The notes under the pieces were generated by a model. That model had not been told where the DNA came from. It did not search any database and worked only from the letters and a program-made list of their open reading frames with translations. A stretch of DNA of 14,414 bases from UBA3792 sp045114775 (GTDB lineage Bacteria; Bacillota; Clostridia; Christensenellales; CAG-138): NCBI GenBank assembly GCA_045114775.1, contig JBGULC010000039.1, positions 1-14,414 on the forward strand, given 5' to 3'. A program made the position numbers and the translations under genes. This document shows positions 1-6,700 of the stretch, in pieces. Numbering within the stretch: position 1 is the first letter of the stretch; each line of letters opens with the position of its first letter.

Positions 1-86
1 ACATTGATGGCAATGGTACGGTGAATAACAAGGATATTATCCGCTTGACACGTTATATCCGTTATAAAGACATTGAGATCTTCTGA
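1..86 (+). CDS. C-terminal fragment of a dockerin-type protein (5' end outside window)
   Basis: The open frame enters at base 3 and ends at TGA 84-86. The 27 visible residues include DGNGTVNNKDIIRLTRYI. This matches the second half of a type I dockerin repeat: a calcium-binding loop with Asp/Asn at alternating positions, then a helix carrying the R-L-x-R-Y-I pattern. Known dockerins sit at the C-terminus of secreted enzymes or surface proteins of clostridia and bind cohesin domains on a scaffold or cell wall. The fragment ends right after the repeat, as dockerin proteins usually do. The rest of the protein is not visible, so its catalytic or binding function is unknown. A strong terminator follows 66 bases downstream. 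Confidence 0.75.
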   Translation, partial: IDGNGTVNNKDIIRLTRYIRYKDIEIF

Positions 87-152
87 TTGAAAGAAATAAG
101 CGGTCACTCTTCGCTCCGAATCGACAGATGCGCGGGGGAAGAACCAAACGAT

Positions 153-197
153 AAAAACACCCTGCTTGCTGACAATGCAGACAAGCAGGGTGTTTTT
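153..197 (+). terminator. Rho-independent terminator, potentially bidirectional
   Basis: A perfect 16-bp stem (153-168 with 182-197) with a 13-base loop. It has a run of T on the 3' side (193-197) and the matching run of A on the 5' side (153-157), so it could stop transcription from either strand. It lies just after the dockerin gene and insulates the amino-sugar operon from it. Confidence 0.9.
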
Positions 198-394
198 GTG
201 ACAAAGAAATCGAAGGATCAAACGGATGTCTGCAGAGACCTTGCAAGAATGAGCCGACGCTTGCAAATCCGGGGTTCACGGAATGAAGCATCTGTAATAC
301 AGAAGTCATGGAATCGGTGAGCTGCGCTTCTGTCTTCCCGGAGGCGGTTTGTAAAGAACAATTCGGATGACCGCAAGGGAAAGCCCCTTTTTTA
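198..394. other. Intergenic stretch with no recognised gene
   Basis: No frame here has a credible start, ribosome binding site and coding character. The only structure seen is a weak hairpin, AAGGG (375-379) with CCCTT (385-389), followed by a short T run up to 393. It could be a second weak terminator just before the promoter. Nothing else is supported. Confidence 0.4.
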
Positions 395-423
395 TTGACA
401 CGCCACAACATATCGTATATAAT
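395..423 (+). promoter_or_regulatory. Consensus sigma-A promoter of the nagB operon
   Basis: TTGACA (395-400) and TATAAT (418-423) are both exact consensus hexamers, separated by the optimal 17 bases. Transcription would start near 430, about 59 bases before the ribozyme cleavage site and about 260 bases before nagB. So strong a constitutive promoter suggests that control is exerted after initiation, by the ribozyme in the leader. Confidence 0.9.
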
Positions 424-487
424 ACATATGTTATAGATAATAACACTGTAAAACGGCCGCTTCGATGAGGAGGTCAGAAGGACCGTC

Positions 488-627
488 AGCGCCGGGCCCG
501 TGAAGGGCGACGAGGATGGCAGTTTATCGAAAGATTCGGCGGATGCTGTCACGGCTTTTGCGGCGGGTCGAAAAGGGATCGGCAAAAAACGGAATCAAAA
601 CCGCAACAGAGCGATCCCGGACGTCGT
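488..627 (+). ncRNA. glmS self-cleaving ribozyme (GlcN6P-responsive riboswitch)
   Basis: The leader carries the conserved glmS ribozyme core: AGCGCC (488-493, cleavage expected between A488 and G489), GACGAGG (509-515), UUUAUCGA (523-530), UUCGGCGGAUG (535-545) and CACGG (550-554). The expected helices can be drawn: P1 496-499/505-508; P2.2 CGCC 490-493 with GGCG 538-541; P2 518-522/546-550; pseudoknot 552-556/566-570; P3 560-565/622-627 with two G-U pairs; P4 575-581/612-618; a short P4.1 590-592/601-603. Known glmS ribozymes use glucosamine-6-phosphate as catalytic cofactor, cleave their own mRNA and expose the 5'-OH downstream product to RNase J decay. The downstream gene here is nagB, not the usual glmS. 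P1 and P4.1 are short, but such peripheral helices vary in length in the family. Confidence 0.93.
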
Positions 628-690
628 ATGAGATGCGGACCGCGCATAGAATAGCGCGAACGTTCGTGATTATGATGAAGGAGAAAACAA

Positions 691-1482
691 ATGAGAGTCG
701 TTATTCAGGACAACTACGAGAAAATGAGCCTTTGGGCTGCGCACTATATTGCCGGCAAGATCAACGCGCACAAGGAAGCGCGTCCGTTCGTGCTGGGGCT
801 TCCGACGGGTTCGAGCCCGATCGGTGTTTACAAAGAACTTGCCCGCATGAACAAGGCGGGGGAGGTCAGCTTCAAAAACGTCGTGACCTTCAACATGGAC
901 GAGTACCTCGGTCTTCCGCACGAGCACGACCAGAGCTACTGGTATTTCATGCACGACAATTTCTTCGATCATCTGGTCGACATGAAGCCCGAAAACATCA
1001 ATATTCTGAACGGCATGACCGATGATCCCGAGGGCGAATGCGCGCGCTATGAAGAAAAGATCAAGTCCTACGGCGGCATCGACCTTTTCATGGGCGGCAT
1101 CGGTGTGGACGGACACATCGCGTTCAACGAGCCGTTTACTTCGCTGTGCTCGCGCACCGGCGTCCGGAACCTTACGACTGACACGCGCATCGTAAACTCC
1201 CGCTTCTTCGGAAACGACCCTGAGAAGGTACCCTCTAAGGCGCTTTCCGTCGGCGTCGGCACGGTCACGGACAGTAAGGAAGTCCTGATCCTCATCAACG
1301 GACACAACAAGGCGCGCGCGCTCGCGGCGACTGTCGAGGGCAACGTCAGCCATAAGTGGACCTGCTCCGCGCTGCAGATGCATAACGGCGCGATCATCGC
1401 GTGCGACGAGGCCGCCTGCGGCGAGCTGACCGTCGATACCTATAAATACTTCCTCGACATCGAGAGAAACGAGAGACTGTAA
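691..1482 (+). CDS. nagB: Glucosamine-6-phosphate deaminase/isomerase, possibly run in the synthetic direction
   Basis: This 263-residue protein aligns end to end with E. coli NagB (266 aa), a cytoplasmic enzyme that reversibly converts GlcN6P plus water to Fru6P plus ammonia. Visible motifs are the phosphate loop GLPTGSSP (36-43), FNMDEY with Asp70 (E. coli Asp72), and GVDGHIAFNEP with Asp140, His142 and Glu147 (E. coli Asp141, His143, Glu148). Catalytic residues are therefore intact. In the allosteric GlcNAc6P site, E. coli Arg158 is replaced by Gly157 and Lys160 by Arg159, which suggests weak or lost activation. The ATG at 691 is preceded by GAAGGAG (677-683). It is the first gene of the ribozyme-controlled operon and its TAA lies one base before the next ATG. 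Identity is secure. Flow toward GlcN6P synthesis is inferred from the ribozyme and the neighbouring glmM. Confidence 0.95.
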   Translation: MRVVIQDNYEKMSLWAAHYIAGKINAHKEARPFVLGLPTGSSPIGVYKELARMNKAGEVSFKNVVTFNMDEYLGLPHEHDQSYWYFMHDNFFDHLVDMKPENINILNGMTDDPEGECARYEEKIKSYGGIDLFMGGIGVDGHIAFNEPFTSLCSRTGVRNLTTDTRIVNSRFFGNDPEKVPSKALSVGVGTVTDSKEVLILINGHNKARALAATVEGNVSHKWTCSALQMHNGAIIACDEAACGELTVDTYKYFLDIERNERL

Positions 1483-1483
1483 G

Positions 1484-2146
1484 ATGTATACAATTAAAGA
1501 TTTATACGATCTGGATCATACGCTTGCGAAGGATTATCTTGCACAGTTCACTTATCCCTGGGAAGCGCTGAAGGGCATCAAGGAGTTCATCCTTGCGCTC
1601 GGCCCGACGCTCGGCGAGGACTATGAAGAGGTCTCCGAGCACGTCTGGGTGCACAAGACGGCGAAGGTCTTCCCGTCGGCATATCTCGGCGCGCCCTGCA
1701 TCATCGGCCCCGAGACCGAGGTCCGGCATTGCGCGTTCATCCGCGGATCCGCGCTGGTAGGCGCAAACTGCGTCGTCGGCAACTCCGTGGAGCTCAAGAA
1801 CGTCATCCTGTTCGACAATGTGCAGACGCCGCATTACAATTATGTAGGCGATTCGATTTTAGGCTATAAGAGCCACATGGGCGCGGGGTCCATCACTTCG
1901 AACGTCAAGAGCGACAAGCAGCTTGTCGTCGTCCACAACGGCAGCGAACAGATCGCGACCGGCATCAAGAAGTTCGGCGCGATGCTCGGCGATTACGTCG
2001 AGGTCGGCTGCAACGCGGTCTGCAATCCCGGCACGGTGATCGGACGGCACAGCAACGTCTATCCGACGAGCTGTGTACGCGGCGTGGTGCCGGCGCACAG
2101 CATCTGGAAGGACAACGGAACGGTAGCGACGAAGGAGGAACGGTAA
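1484..2146 (+). CDS. Stand-alone left-handed beta-helix acetyltransferase, GlmU C-terminal-domain-like
   Basis: This 220-residue protein has a short helical lead (about 1-50), then hexapeptide repeats typical of a left-handed beta-helix (about 54-200, for example SAYLGA, CIIGPE, ALVGAN, CVVGNS). The segment TPHYNYVGDS with His117, then MGAGSITSN with Asn140, matches the acetyltransferase active site of GlmU (catalytic His363 and Asn386 in E. coli). The N-terminal uridylyltransferase half of GlmU (about 230 aa) is missing. The likely reaction is acetyl-CoA plus GlcN-1-P to GlcNAc-1-P, the step after GlmM, so a separate uridylyltransferase would be needed. Spacing to nagB is one base with no strong ribosome binding site, which suggests translational coupling. 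Its TAA overlaps the glmM ATG. Another sugar-phosphate acyl- or nucleotidyltransferase role cannot be excluded. Confidence 0.8.
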   Translation: MYTIKDLYDLDHTLAKDYLAQFTYPWEALKGIKEFILALGPTLGEDYEEVSEHVWVHKTAKVFPSAYLGAPCIIGPETEVRHCAFIRGSALVGANCVVGNSVELKNVILFDNVQTPHYNYVGDSILGYKSHMGAGSITSNVKSDKQLVVVHNGSEQIATGIKKFGAMLGDYVEVGCNAVCNPGTVIGRHSNVYPTSCVRGVVPAHSIWKDNGTVATKEER

Positions 2147-3492
2147 TGGGAAAATACTTCGGAACGGACGGCTTCCGCGGCGAAGCCAACAAGGATCTGA
2201 CCTTTGAGCATGCGGTGAAGATCGGGAGATTCCTGGGCTGGTACTACGGCGCAAGGCTTGACAAAAAGGCCAAGATCGTGATCGGCAAGGACACGAGACG
2301 CAGCTCCTATATGTTCGAGTACGCGCTCTGCACAGGTCTGATGGCCTCGGGCGCGGACGCATACATCATGCACGTGACCACCACGCCGTCGGTTGCATAT
2401 ATTACGCGCGTTGATGATTTCGACTGCGGCATCATGATCTCCGCGTCGCACAACCCGTACTACGACAACGGCATCAAGCTTTTGAACGGCTACGGCGAGA
2501 AGATGGATGAGGAAACGATCCTGATGGTCGAGGAATACATTGACGGCAAGATCGAGGTCCCGGTCGCCGGACGGCACGAGATCGGCCGCACGGTCGACTA
2601 CGTTGCGGGCAGAAACCGCTACATCGGCTTCCTCATTTCGATGAGCAAGTACAGCTTCAAGGGCGTCAAGGTCGGTCTCGACGTCGCGAACGGCGCTGCA
2701 TGGCAGATCGCGAAGGGCGTCTATGAAGCGCTCGGCGCAAAGGTCTATGTGATGAACGATAACCCGGACGGTTACAACATCAACACCGATTGCGGTTCAA
2801 CGCATATCGAACATCTGCAGAAGTTTGTTACGGAGAACCGGCTGGACGTCGGCTTTGCCTACGACGGAGATGCGGACCGCTGTCTCTGCGTGGATGAGAA
2901 GGGCAACGTTGTTACCGGAGACCATACCCTCTATATCTACGGGCTTTATATGAAGGAACGCGGCAAGCTTCTGAACAATAAGGTCGTTACGACCGTTATG
3001 AGCAACTTCGGTCTCTATAAGGCGCTGGACAAGGTCGGCATCGAGTACGAAAAGACCAAAGTCGGCGACAAGTATGTGTATGAGAACATGGTCAAGACCG
3101 GAAACCGAATCGGCGGCGAGCAGAGCGGTCACACGATCTTCCTGAAGTACGAGACGACCGGCGACGGCATCCTGACGAGCCTCAAACTCATGGAGGTCAT
3201 GCTGGCGAAGGGCAAGCCCATGAGTGAGCTTGCAGCGCCCGTTGTGTTCTATCCGCAAGTGCTGAAGAACGTAAGGGTCAAATCCAAACCCGATGCGCAG
3301 AACGATCCGGATGTACAGGCAGCAGTGAAGCGTGTTGCCGACGAGCTCGGCGATTCCGGCCGCATCCTCGTACGCGAATCCGGAACCGAGCCTGTTATTC
3401 GCGTCATGGTCGAGGCCGGAACGAACGAGATCTGTGAAAAGTACGTTGATTCCGTGATTGAGGTAATAAGAGCCAAAGGGCATATCGCATAG
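2146..3492 (+). CDS. glmM: Phosphoglucosamine mutase
   Basis: This 448-residue alpha-D-phosphohexomutase converts GlcN6P to GlcN1P for UDP-GlcNAc and peptidoglycan synthesis. All four family signatures are visible: the N-terminal KYFGTDGFRG (3-11), the phosphoserine loop ISASHNP (98-104, Ser101 as phosphoserine), the metal loop DGDADR (240-245) and the sugar loop GGEQSGH (323-329). The C-terminal phosphate-binding loop RESGTEP lies at 410-416. GGEQSGH is typical of GlmM rather than phosphomannomutase, and the length is normal for GlmM. The start is ATG 2146 with AAGGAGG at 2132-2138. The ATG overlaps the previous stop by one base. It is the last gene of the ribozyme-controlled operon. Confidence 0.93.
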   Translation: MGKYFGTDGFRGEANKDLTFEHAVKIGRFLGWYYGARLDKKAKIVIGKDTRRSSYMFEYALCTGLMASGADAYIMHVTTTPSVAYITRVDDFDCGIMISASHNPYYDNGIKLLNGYGEKMDEETILMVEEYIDGKIEVPVAGRHEIGRTVDYVAGRNRYIGFLISMSKYSFKGVKVGLDVANGAAWQIAKGVYEALGAKVYVMNDNPDGYNINTDCGSTHIEHLQKFVTENRLDVGFAYDGDADRCLCVDEKGNVVTGDHTLYIYGLYMKERGKLLNNKVVTTVMSNFGLYKALDKVGIEYEKTKVGDKYVYENMVKTGNRIGGEQSGHTIFLKYETTGDGILTSLKLMEVMLAKGKPMSELAAPVVFYPQVLKNVRVKSKPDAQNDPDVQAAVKRVADELGDSGRILVRESGTEPVIRVMVEAGTNEICEKYVDSVIEVIRAKGHIA

Positions 3493-3505
3493 TATCATTC
3501 CGTGT

Positions 3506-3533
3506 AAAAGACCGCAAAAGCGGTCTTTTTTTT
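3506..3533 (+). terminator. Rho-independent terminator after glmM
   Basis: Stem AAAAGACCGC (3506-3515) with GCGGTCTTTT (3520-3529), tetraloop AAAA, then further T to 3533. It lies 13 bases after the glmM stop and closes the amino-sugar operon. Confidence 0.93.
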
Positions 3534-3928
3534 GCTTTCCCGCAAACCGACACAAAATTGAAACAGATTCGGGCAAAACTGTTCACAAAGATAACGCAGT
3601 TTGTTCAAATCGGCGTGTTATGATCAATACGATGGAAAAGCTTATCATGACTGCTTTCCGGCCGGGAGAGTACGGAAACGGCGCAAGATATAGCGAAAAA
3701 AGACGGATCCGCACGCAAGATACGGCGTGTAAAGCATCGAAATCAGGCTCTGCAACGGTTTGCTGTGAAAAAATGCGGTAAAATTTTGATGCCAAAAGAT
3801 GCTCAATCCGAACCGATCCGAAAAGATCCGCGCACCCGGAAAATTCCAAACGGGGATAGGCCCCCGAGCTTCCGGATGCTGTCCGACGCCGAGGGCTTTG
3901 CCCGAGCGCATATACATGGAGGAACTCT
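3534..3928 (+). other. 395-base upstream region of the beta-propeller gene
   Basis: No supported gene lies here. A TATGAT box at 3619-3624 could be a -10 element, but no good -35 sits at the right distance. A 49-codon ATG frame at 3632-3781 has no ribosome binding site. The region is G+C- and purine-rich with several short complementary segments (for example around 3855-3905), so a structured leader is possible, but I recognise no known RNA class. A clear GGAGG (3918-3922) serves the gene at 3929. Confidence 0.3.
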
Positions 3929-5893
3929 ATGGCAACAAATAAGAAGAAAAAAAGGAGAAGAGTACAACCTCGGTTTTACGTGATCGTTTCGGCGTTCGCG
4001 GTGCTGCTGATCGTATTGATCGTTCTGATCATCCTGCTGGTCATGAGCTGCGTCGAAAGCGCGGCGGTCGAACGGGAGGAACAGCGACTGAGGGAACAGT
4101 TCGCCGCGGAGGAACAGCAGCGGCAGGCTGCTTATGAGGAGGAGGTTCAGAAGAACCCGGAGCGGTATATCGACGTCGTATTGCCGACGATCTCGTATGA
4201 CGATTACAAGGGCGGCGCGACGATCCCCCCGCTTCCCACGCCGATCCCGACGCCCGAGCCGACGCCGCGGCCCACGCCGTACGTGATCGCGGAATCCAAC
4301 CCCGAGCAGTACGGCTTCGTACCGCATCTGCAGGTCGGCGGGAGCTTTGAAAACGGCGCCTATTCCGGCGGCGAGGAGGTCATGGCAAACAGCTTCCAGC
4401 GTACGGAGCCGATCGAATTCCCGTCCGCGGACGAATACAACGCGGAAACGGTCAAGGGCATTCTGACCTTCCGCGGCAACAACTGGAGAAATGTTTCAAG
4501 CGTCGGAACGGTCAATCTGACCGAGTATAAGCTGACCAAGGTCTGGGACAAGAAGATCTCTTCGCTGACCAAGGGCGGCGGCAGCGGAAGCTGGTCCGGT
4601 TGCGGCTGGACGGGACAGCCTCTGATCGTGCAGTGGCCCGCCGAAACGCGCCGGATCATGAACCTTTACGACTGGGCGAAGGAAAATGAGGACCTTATTG
4701 AGGTCATCTATCCGACCGAGGACGGCAATATCTACTTCCTCGATCTCGAAACCGGCAAGCAGACGCGAGACACGATCGAAATGAAGGTCCCGTTCAAGGG
4801 CACCGGCAGCGTCGACCCGCGCGGACTTCCGCTGCTCTATTGCGGCTCCGGCGACCAGTACGAGAACGACAGCCAGAAATCCCGCGCGTTCATCATCAGC
4901 CTGATCAACGGCAACGTGCTTTATGAGTTCGGCAAGCAGGGCACCGATCCGTTCGCGCGCCGCAGATGGTATGCATACGACTCCGCGCCGCTCGTCGACG
5001 CGAAGACCGACACGCTGATCTATCCGGGCGAGAACGGCATCGTCTATACGATGAAGCTCAACACGCAGTACGATCCGGAGCTCGGATCGATCTCGGTCAA
5101 TCCGTCGGATATCGTCAAGTTCCGCTATGACTGCAACAACATCTACGACGAAATCGACAAGGCGGACCGCACGCATCGCTGGCAGGGCTACGAGGGAAGC
5201 GCCGTCGCGTGGAACGGGTATCTGTACCTTTCCAGCAACGACAGCATGTTCCAGTGCATCGACCTTGAGACGATGCAGGTGATCTGGATCGCGAACACCG
5301 TGGACGACACCAACGGAAGCCCCGTGCTTGAAGTGATCTCGGACGAGGAAGCCTATCTCTACGTCGGAACCTCGCTCCACTTCACGAAGGATAAGAACAG
5401 TACCGGCATTGCGCCGTTCTTCAAGATCAACGCCATGACCGGACGTATCGAAGCGCAGTATGGGCTCAATGTCTACACGGTCTCCGGCGTATCCGGCGGC
5501 ATCCAGTCCACGGCAGCCCTCGGCAGGCCGGGAAGCAACGTCGAGAACCTCGTGTTCATCACGATCGCCCGTTACGGCGATAAGGATTCCGGCGTGCTCG
5601 TCGCGCTCGACAAGGAGACGCTTACGGTACACGACGAGATCGGCTGGGAATTCAAAATGGACGCGTACTCGTGGTCCAGCCCGACGGTCGTGTACGATGC
5701 GGACGGAAAAGGCTACGTGATACAGGCGGATTCCAAAGGCCGCATCTATCTGATCGACGGCGCGACGGGCCGGCAGCTCGGCGTGGTGCGTCCGACCGAC
5801 AGCAACTTTGAAGCGTCGCCCGCCGTGTTCGGCAACATGCTCGTGATCGGCTGCCGCGGCGATCAGACCATCTTCGGCATCCGGCTCAACTGA
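3929..5893 (+). CDS. Membrane-anchored PQQ-like beta-propeller protein
   Basis: 654 residues. A very basic N-terminus (KKKKRRR, 5-11) precedes one hydrophobic helix (about 17-40), giving an N-in, C-out anchor. A charged Glu/Gln/Arg-rich segment (45-75) is probably a coiled coil, followed by a Pro/Thr-rich spacer (99-118). From about residue 175 the protein shows PQQ-like propeller blades: TFRGNNWRN (180-188), then repeated patterns such as GNIYFLDLETGKQ, GIVYTMKLNT, FQCIDLETMQVIW, GVLVALDKETL and GRIYLIDGATGRQLG. Such domains bind ligands or act as extracellular assembly scaffolds. No catalytic residues for a PQQ enzyme can be assigned. Start ATG with GGAGG 7 bases upstream (3918-3922). It appears to be a single-gene unit with a terminator at 6015. 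Its specific function is unknown. Confidence 0.85.
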   Translation: MATNKKKKRRRVQPRFYVIVSAFAVLLIVLIVLIILLVMSCVESAAVEREEQRLREQFAAEEQQRQAAYEEEVQKNPERYIDVVLPTISYDDYKGGATIPPLPTPIPTPEPTPRPTPYVIAESNPEQYGFVPHLQVGGSFENGAYSGGEEVMANSFQRTEPIEFPSADEYNAETVKGILTFRGNNWRNVSSVGTVNLTEYKLTKVWDKKISSLTKGGGSGSWSGCGWTGQPLIVQWPAETRRIMNLYDWAKENEDLIEVIYPTEDGNIYFLDLETGKQTRDTIEMKVPFKGTGSVDPRGLPLLYCGSGDQYENDSQKSRAFIISLINGNVLYEFGKQGTDPFARRRWYAYDSAPLVDAKTDTLIYPGENGIVYTMKLNTQYDPELGSISVNPSDIVKFRYDCNNIYDEIDKADRTHRWQGYEGSAVAWNGYLYLSSNDSMFQCIDLETMQVIWIANTVDDTNGSPVLEVISDEEAYLYVGTSLHFTKDKNSTGIAPFFKINAMTGRIEAQYGLNVYTVSGVSGGIQSTAALGRPGSNVENLVFITIARYGDKDSGVLVALDKETLTVHDEIGWEFKMDAYSWSSPTVVYDADGKGYVIQADSKGRIYLIDGATGRQLGVVRPTDSNFEASPAVFGNMLVIGCRGDQTIFGIRLN

Positions 5894-6014
5894 TATTTAC
5901 GAAAGCTTTTCCCGCAAAAAAGTCTTGTCTGCCCCGTGAAAGGAAGGGCGGATCGGCAAAACCGATTACCTGCCGGATCTGCCGCGGCGTCCTGTATGGA
6001 AAAGCATAAAACAT

Positions 6015-6054
6015 AAAAAACCTCCTTCCGTGAAAGATCGGAGGAGGTTTTTTT
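6015..6054. terminator. Bidirectional terminator between convergent genes
   Basis: An A-rich arm then CCTCCTTCCG (up to 6030) pairs with CGGAGGAGG (6039-6047) and a T run (6048-6054). The stem has one bulged T and the loop is 8 bases. The A run on one side and T run on the other allow it to end both the propeller gene (plus) and the zinc-ribbon gene (minus), which stops at 6064. Confidence 0.88.
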
Positions 6055-6063
6055 CTATAAAGA

Positions 6064-6687
6064 TTATGCGAAAAGGATCGGCTTGACTGCTTCCCACAAC
6101 GAGTTAATCACGCCGGAGAAGCAAATCAACACAAAGACCGCGGCGGCCAAAACCACGATGTAAAGGATCAGCCGCATGATCAGGAAGGCAAGGGAGAAAC
6201 GTTTGCGCGAAATATTCTTCGTTTTGCCGCAGCCCCAGACGATCATGAAGATCAGACCGATGACAGGAATATGGAACAGGATCGTCGTAAAAATATAGCC
6301 GACGGTGGTCATTAGTGAATGCGAATCGGTTGCAACGATGATCGGTTCCGACTTGCGTTCAACAGCGGGAGCGTCAGCAGAAGGATTCGTTTGATCCGGT
6401 TCCGACTCGGGTTCGAACGCAGGCTCGTCAAGCGGTTTCTGCTCCGGTATGATCATAGGCTCGGGCTCGGGAACGGAAACGGGTTCCGGCTCGGACTCCG
6501 GCGCGATCACGGTTTCGAGCTCCGCCTCGATCGTAGGTTCGGCGAGCTCTTCCTGCAGGTCTGCGGGAGCTGCTTCGCTCGGGGAGAGGGGCGCTTCCGT
6601 AACGGGACTTAAAAGTGATGCGCCGCAGTAATAGCAGAATTTTGCGGTATCGGTCAGAGTTTGCTGACAAACGGGACAGGTTTTCAT
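6064..6687 (-). CDS. Zinc-ribbon membrane protein
   Basis: 207 residues. The N-terminus holds a zinc ribbon with Cys4-x2-Cys7 and Cys18-x2-Cys21 (CPVC and CYYCG). An acidic Pro/Glu-rich linker follows (about 28-115, many E-P and P-E pairs). Two hydrophobic helices (about 126-152 and 165-191) are separated by a basic loop (KTKNISRKR). The ribbon probably lies in the cytoplasm. The chosen start is ATG 6687-6685 with AAAGGAG 7 bases upstream (6701-6695). The open frame extends further upstream, but that part overlaps the preceding gene and has no ribosome binding site. It starts 13 bases after the metallo-beta-lactamase-fold gene stop, so the two are probably co-transcribed. No specific function is recognised. 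Confidence 0.85.
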   Translation of the reverse strand: MKTCPVCQQTLTDTAKFCYYCGASLLSPVTEAPLSPSEAAPADLQEELAEPTIEAELETVIAPESEPEPVSVPEPEPMIIPEQKPLDEPAFEPESEPDQTNPSADAPAVERKSEPIIVATDSHSLMTTVGYIFTTILFHIPVIGLIFMIVWGCGKTKNISRKRFSLAFLIMRLILYIVVLAAAVFVLICFSGVINSLWEAVKPILFA

Positions 6688-6700
6688 AGATGGACTCCTT

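Noticed and set aside
37..585. A 182-codon minus-strand frame spanning the operon leader
   Set aside because: It crosses a terminator, a consensus promoter and the glmS ribozyme on the opposite strand, and resembles no protein.
516..1025. A plus-strand frame starting in the leader and overlapping nagB
   Set aside because: It covers the ribozyme and runs out of frame into nagB; no ribosome binding site.
3655..3690. GGGAGAGUACGG segment reminiscent of THF or glycine riboswitch starts
   Set aside because: The rest of either consensus (for example the closing CCGCUCC of the THF class) is absent.
3632..3781. A 49-codon ATG frame before the propeller gene
   Set aside because: No ribosome binding site and no coding signature beyond an open frame.
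4496..5632. A 378-codon minus-strand frame
   Set aside because: It is antisense to the beta-propeller gene and has no ribosome binding site or recognisable domain.
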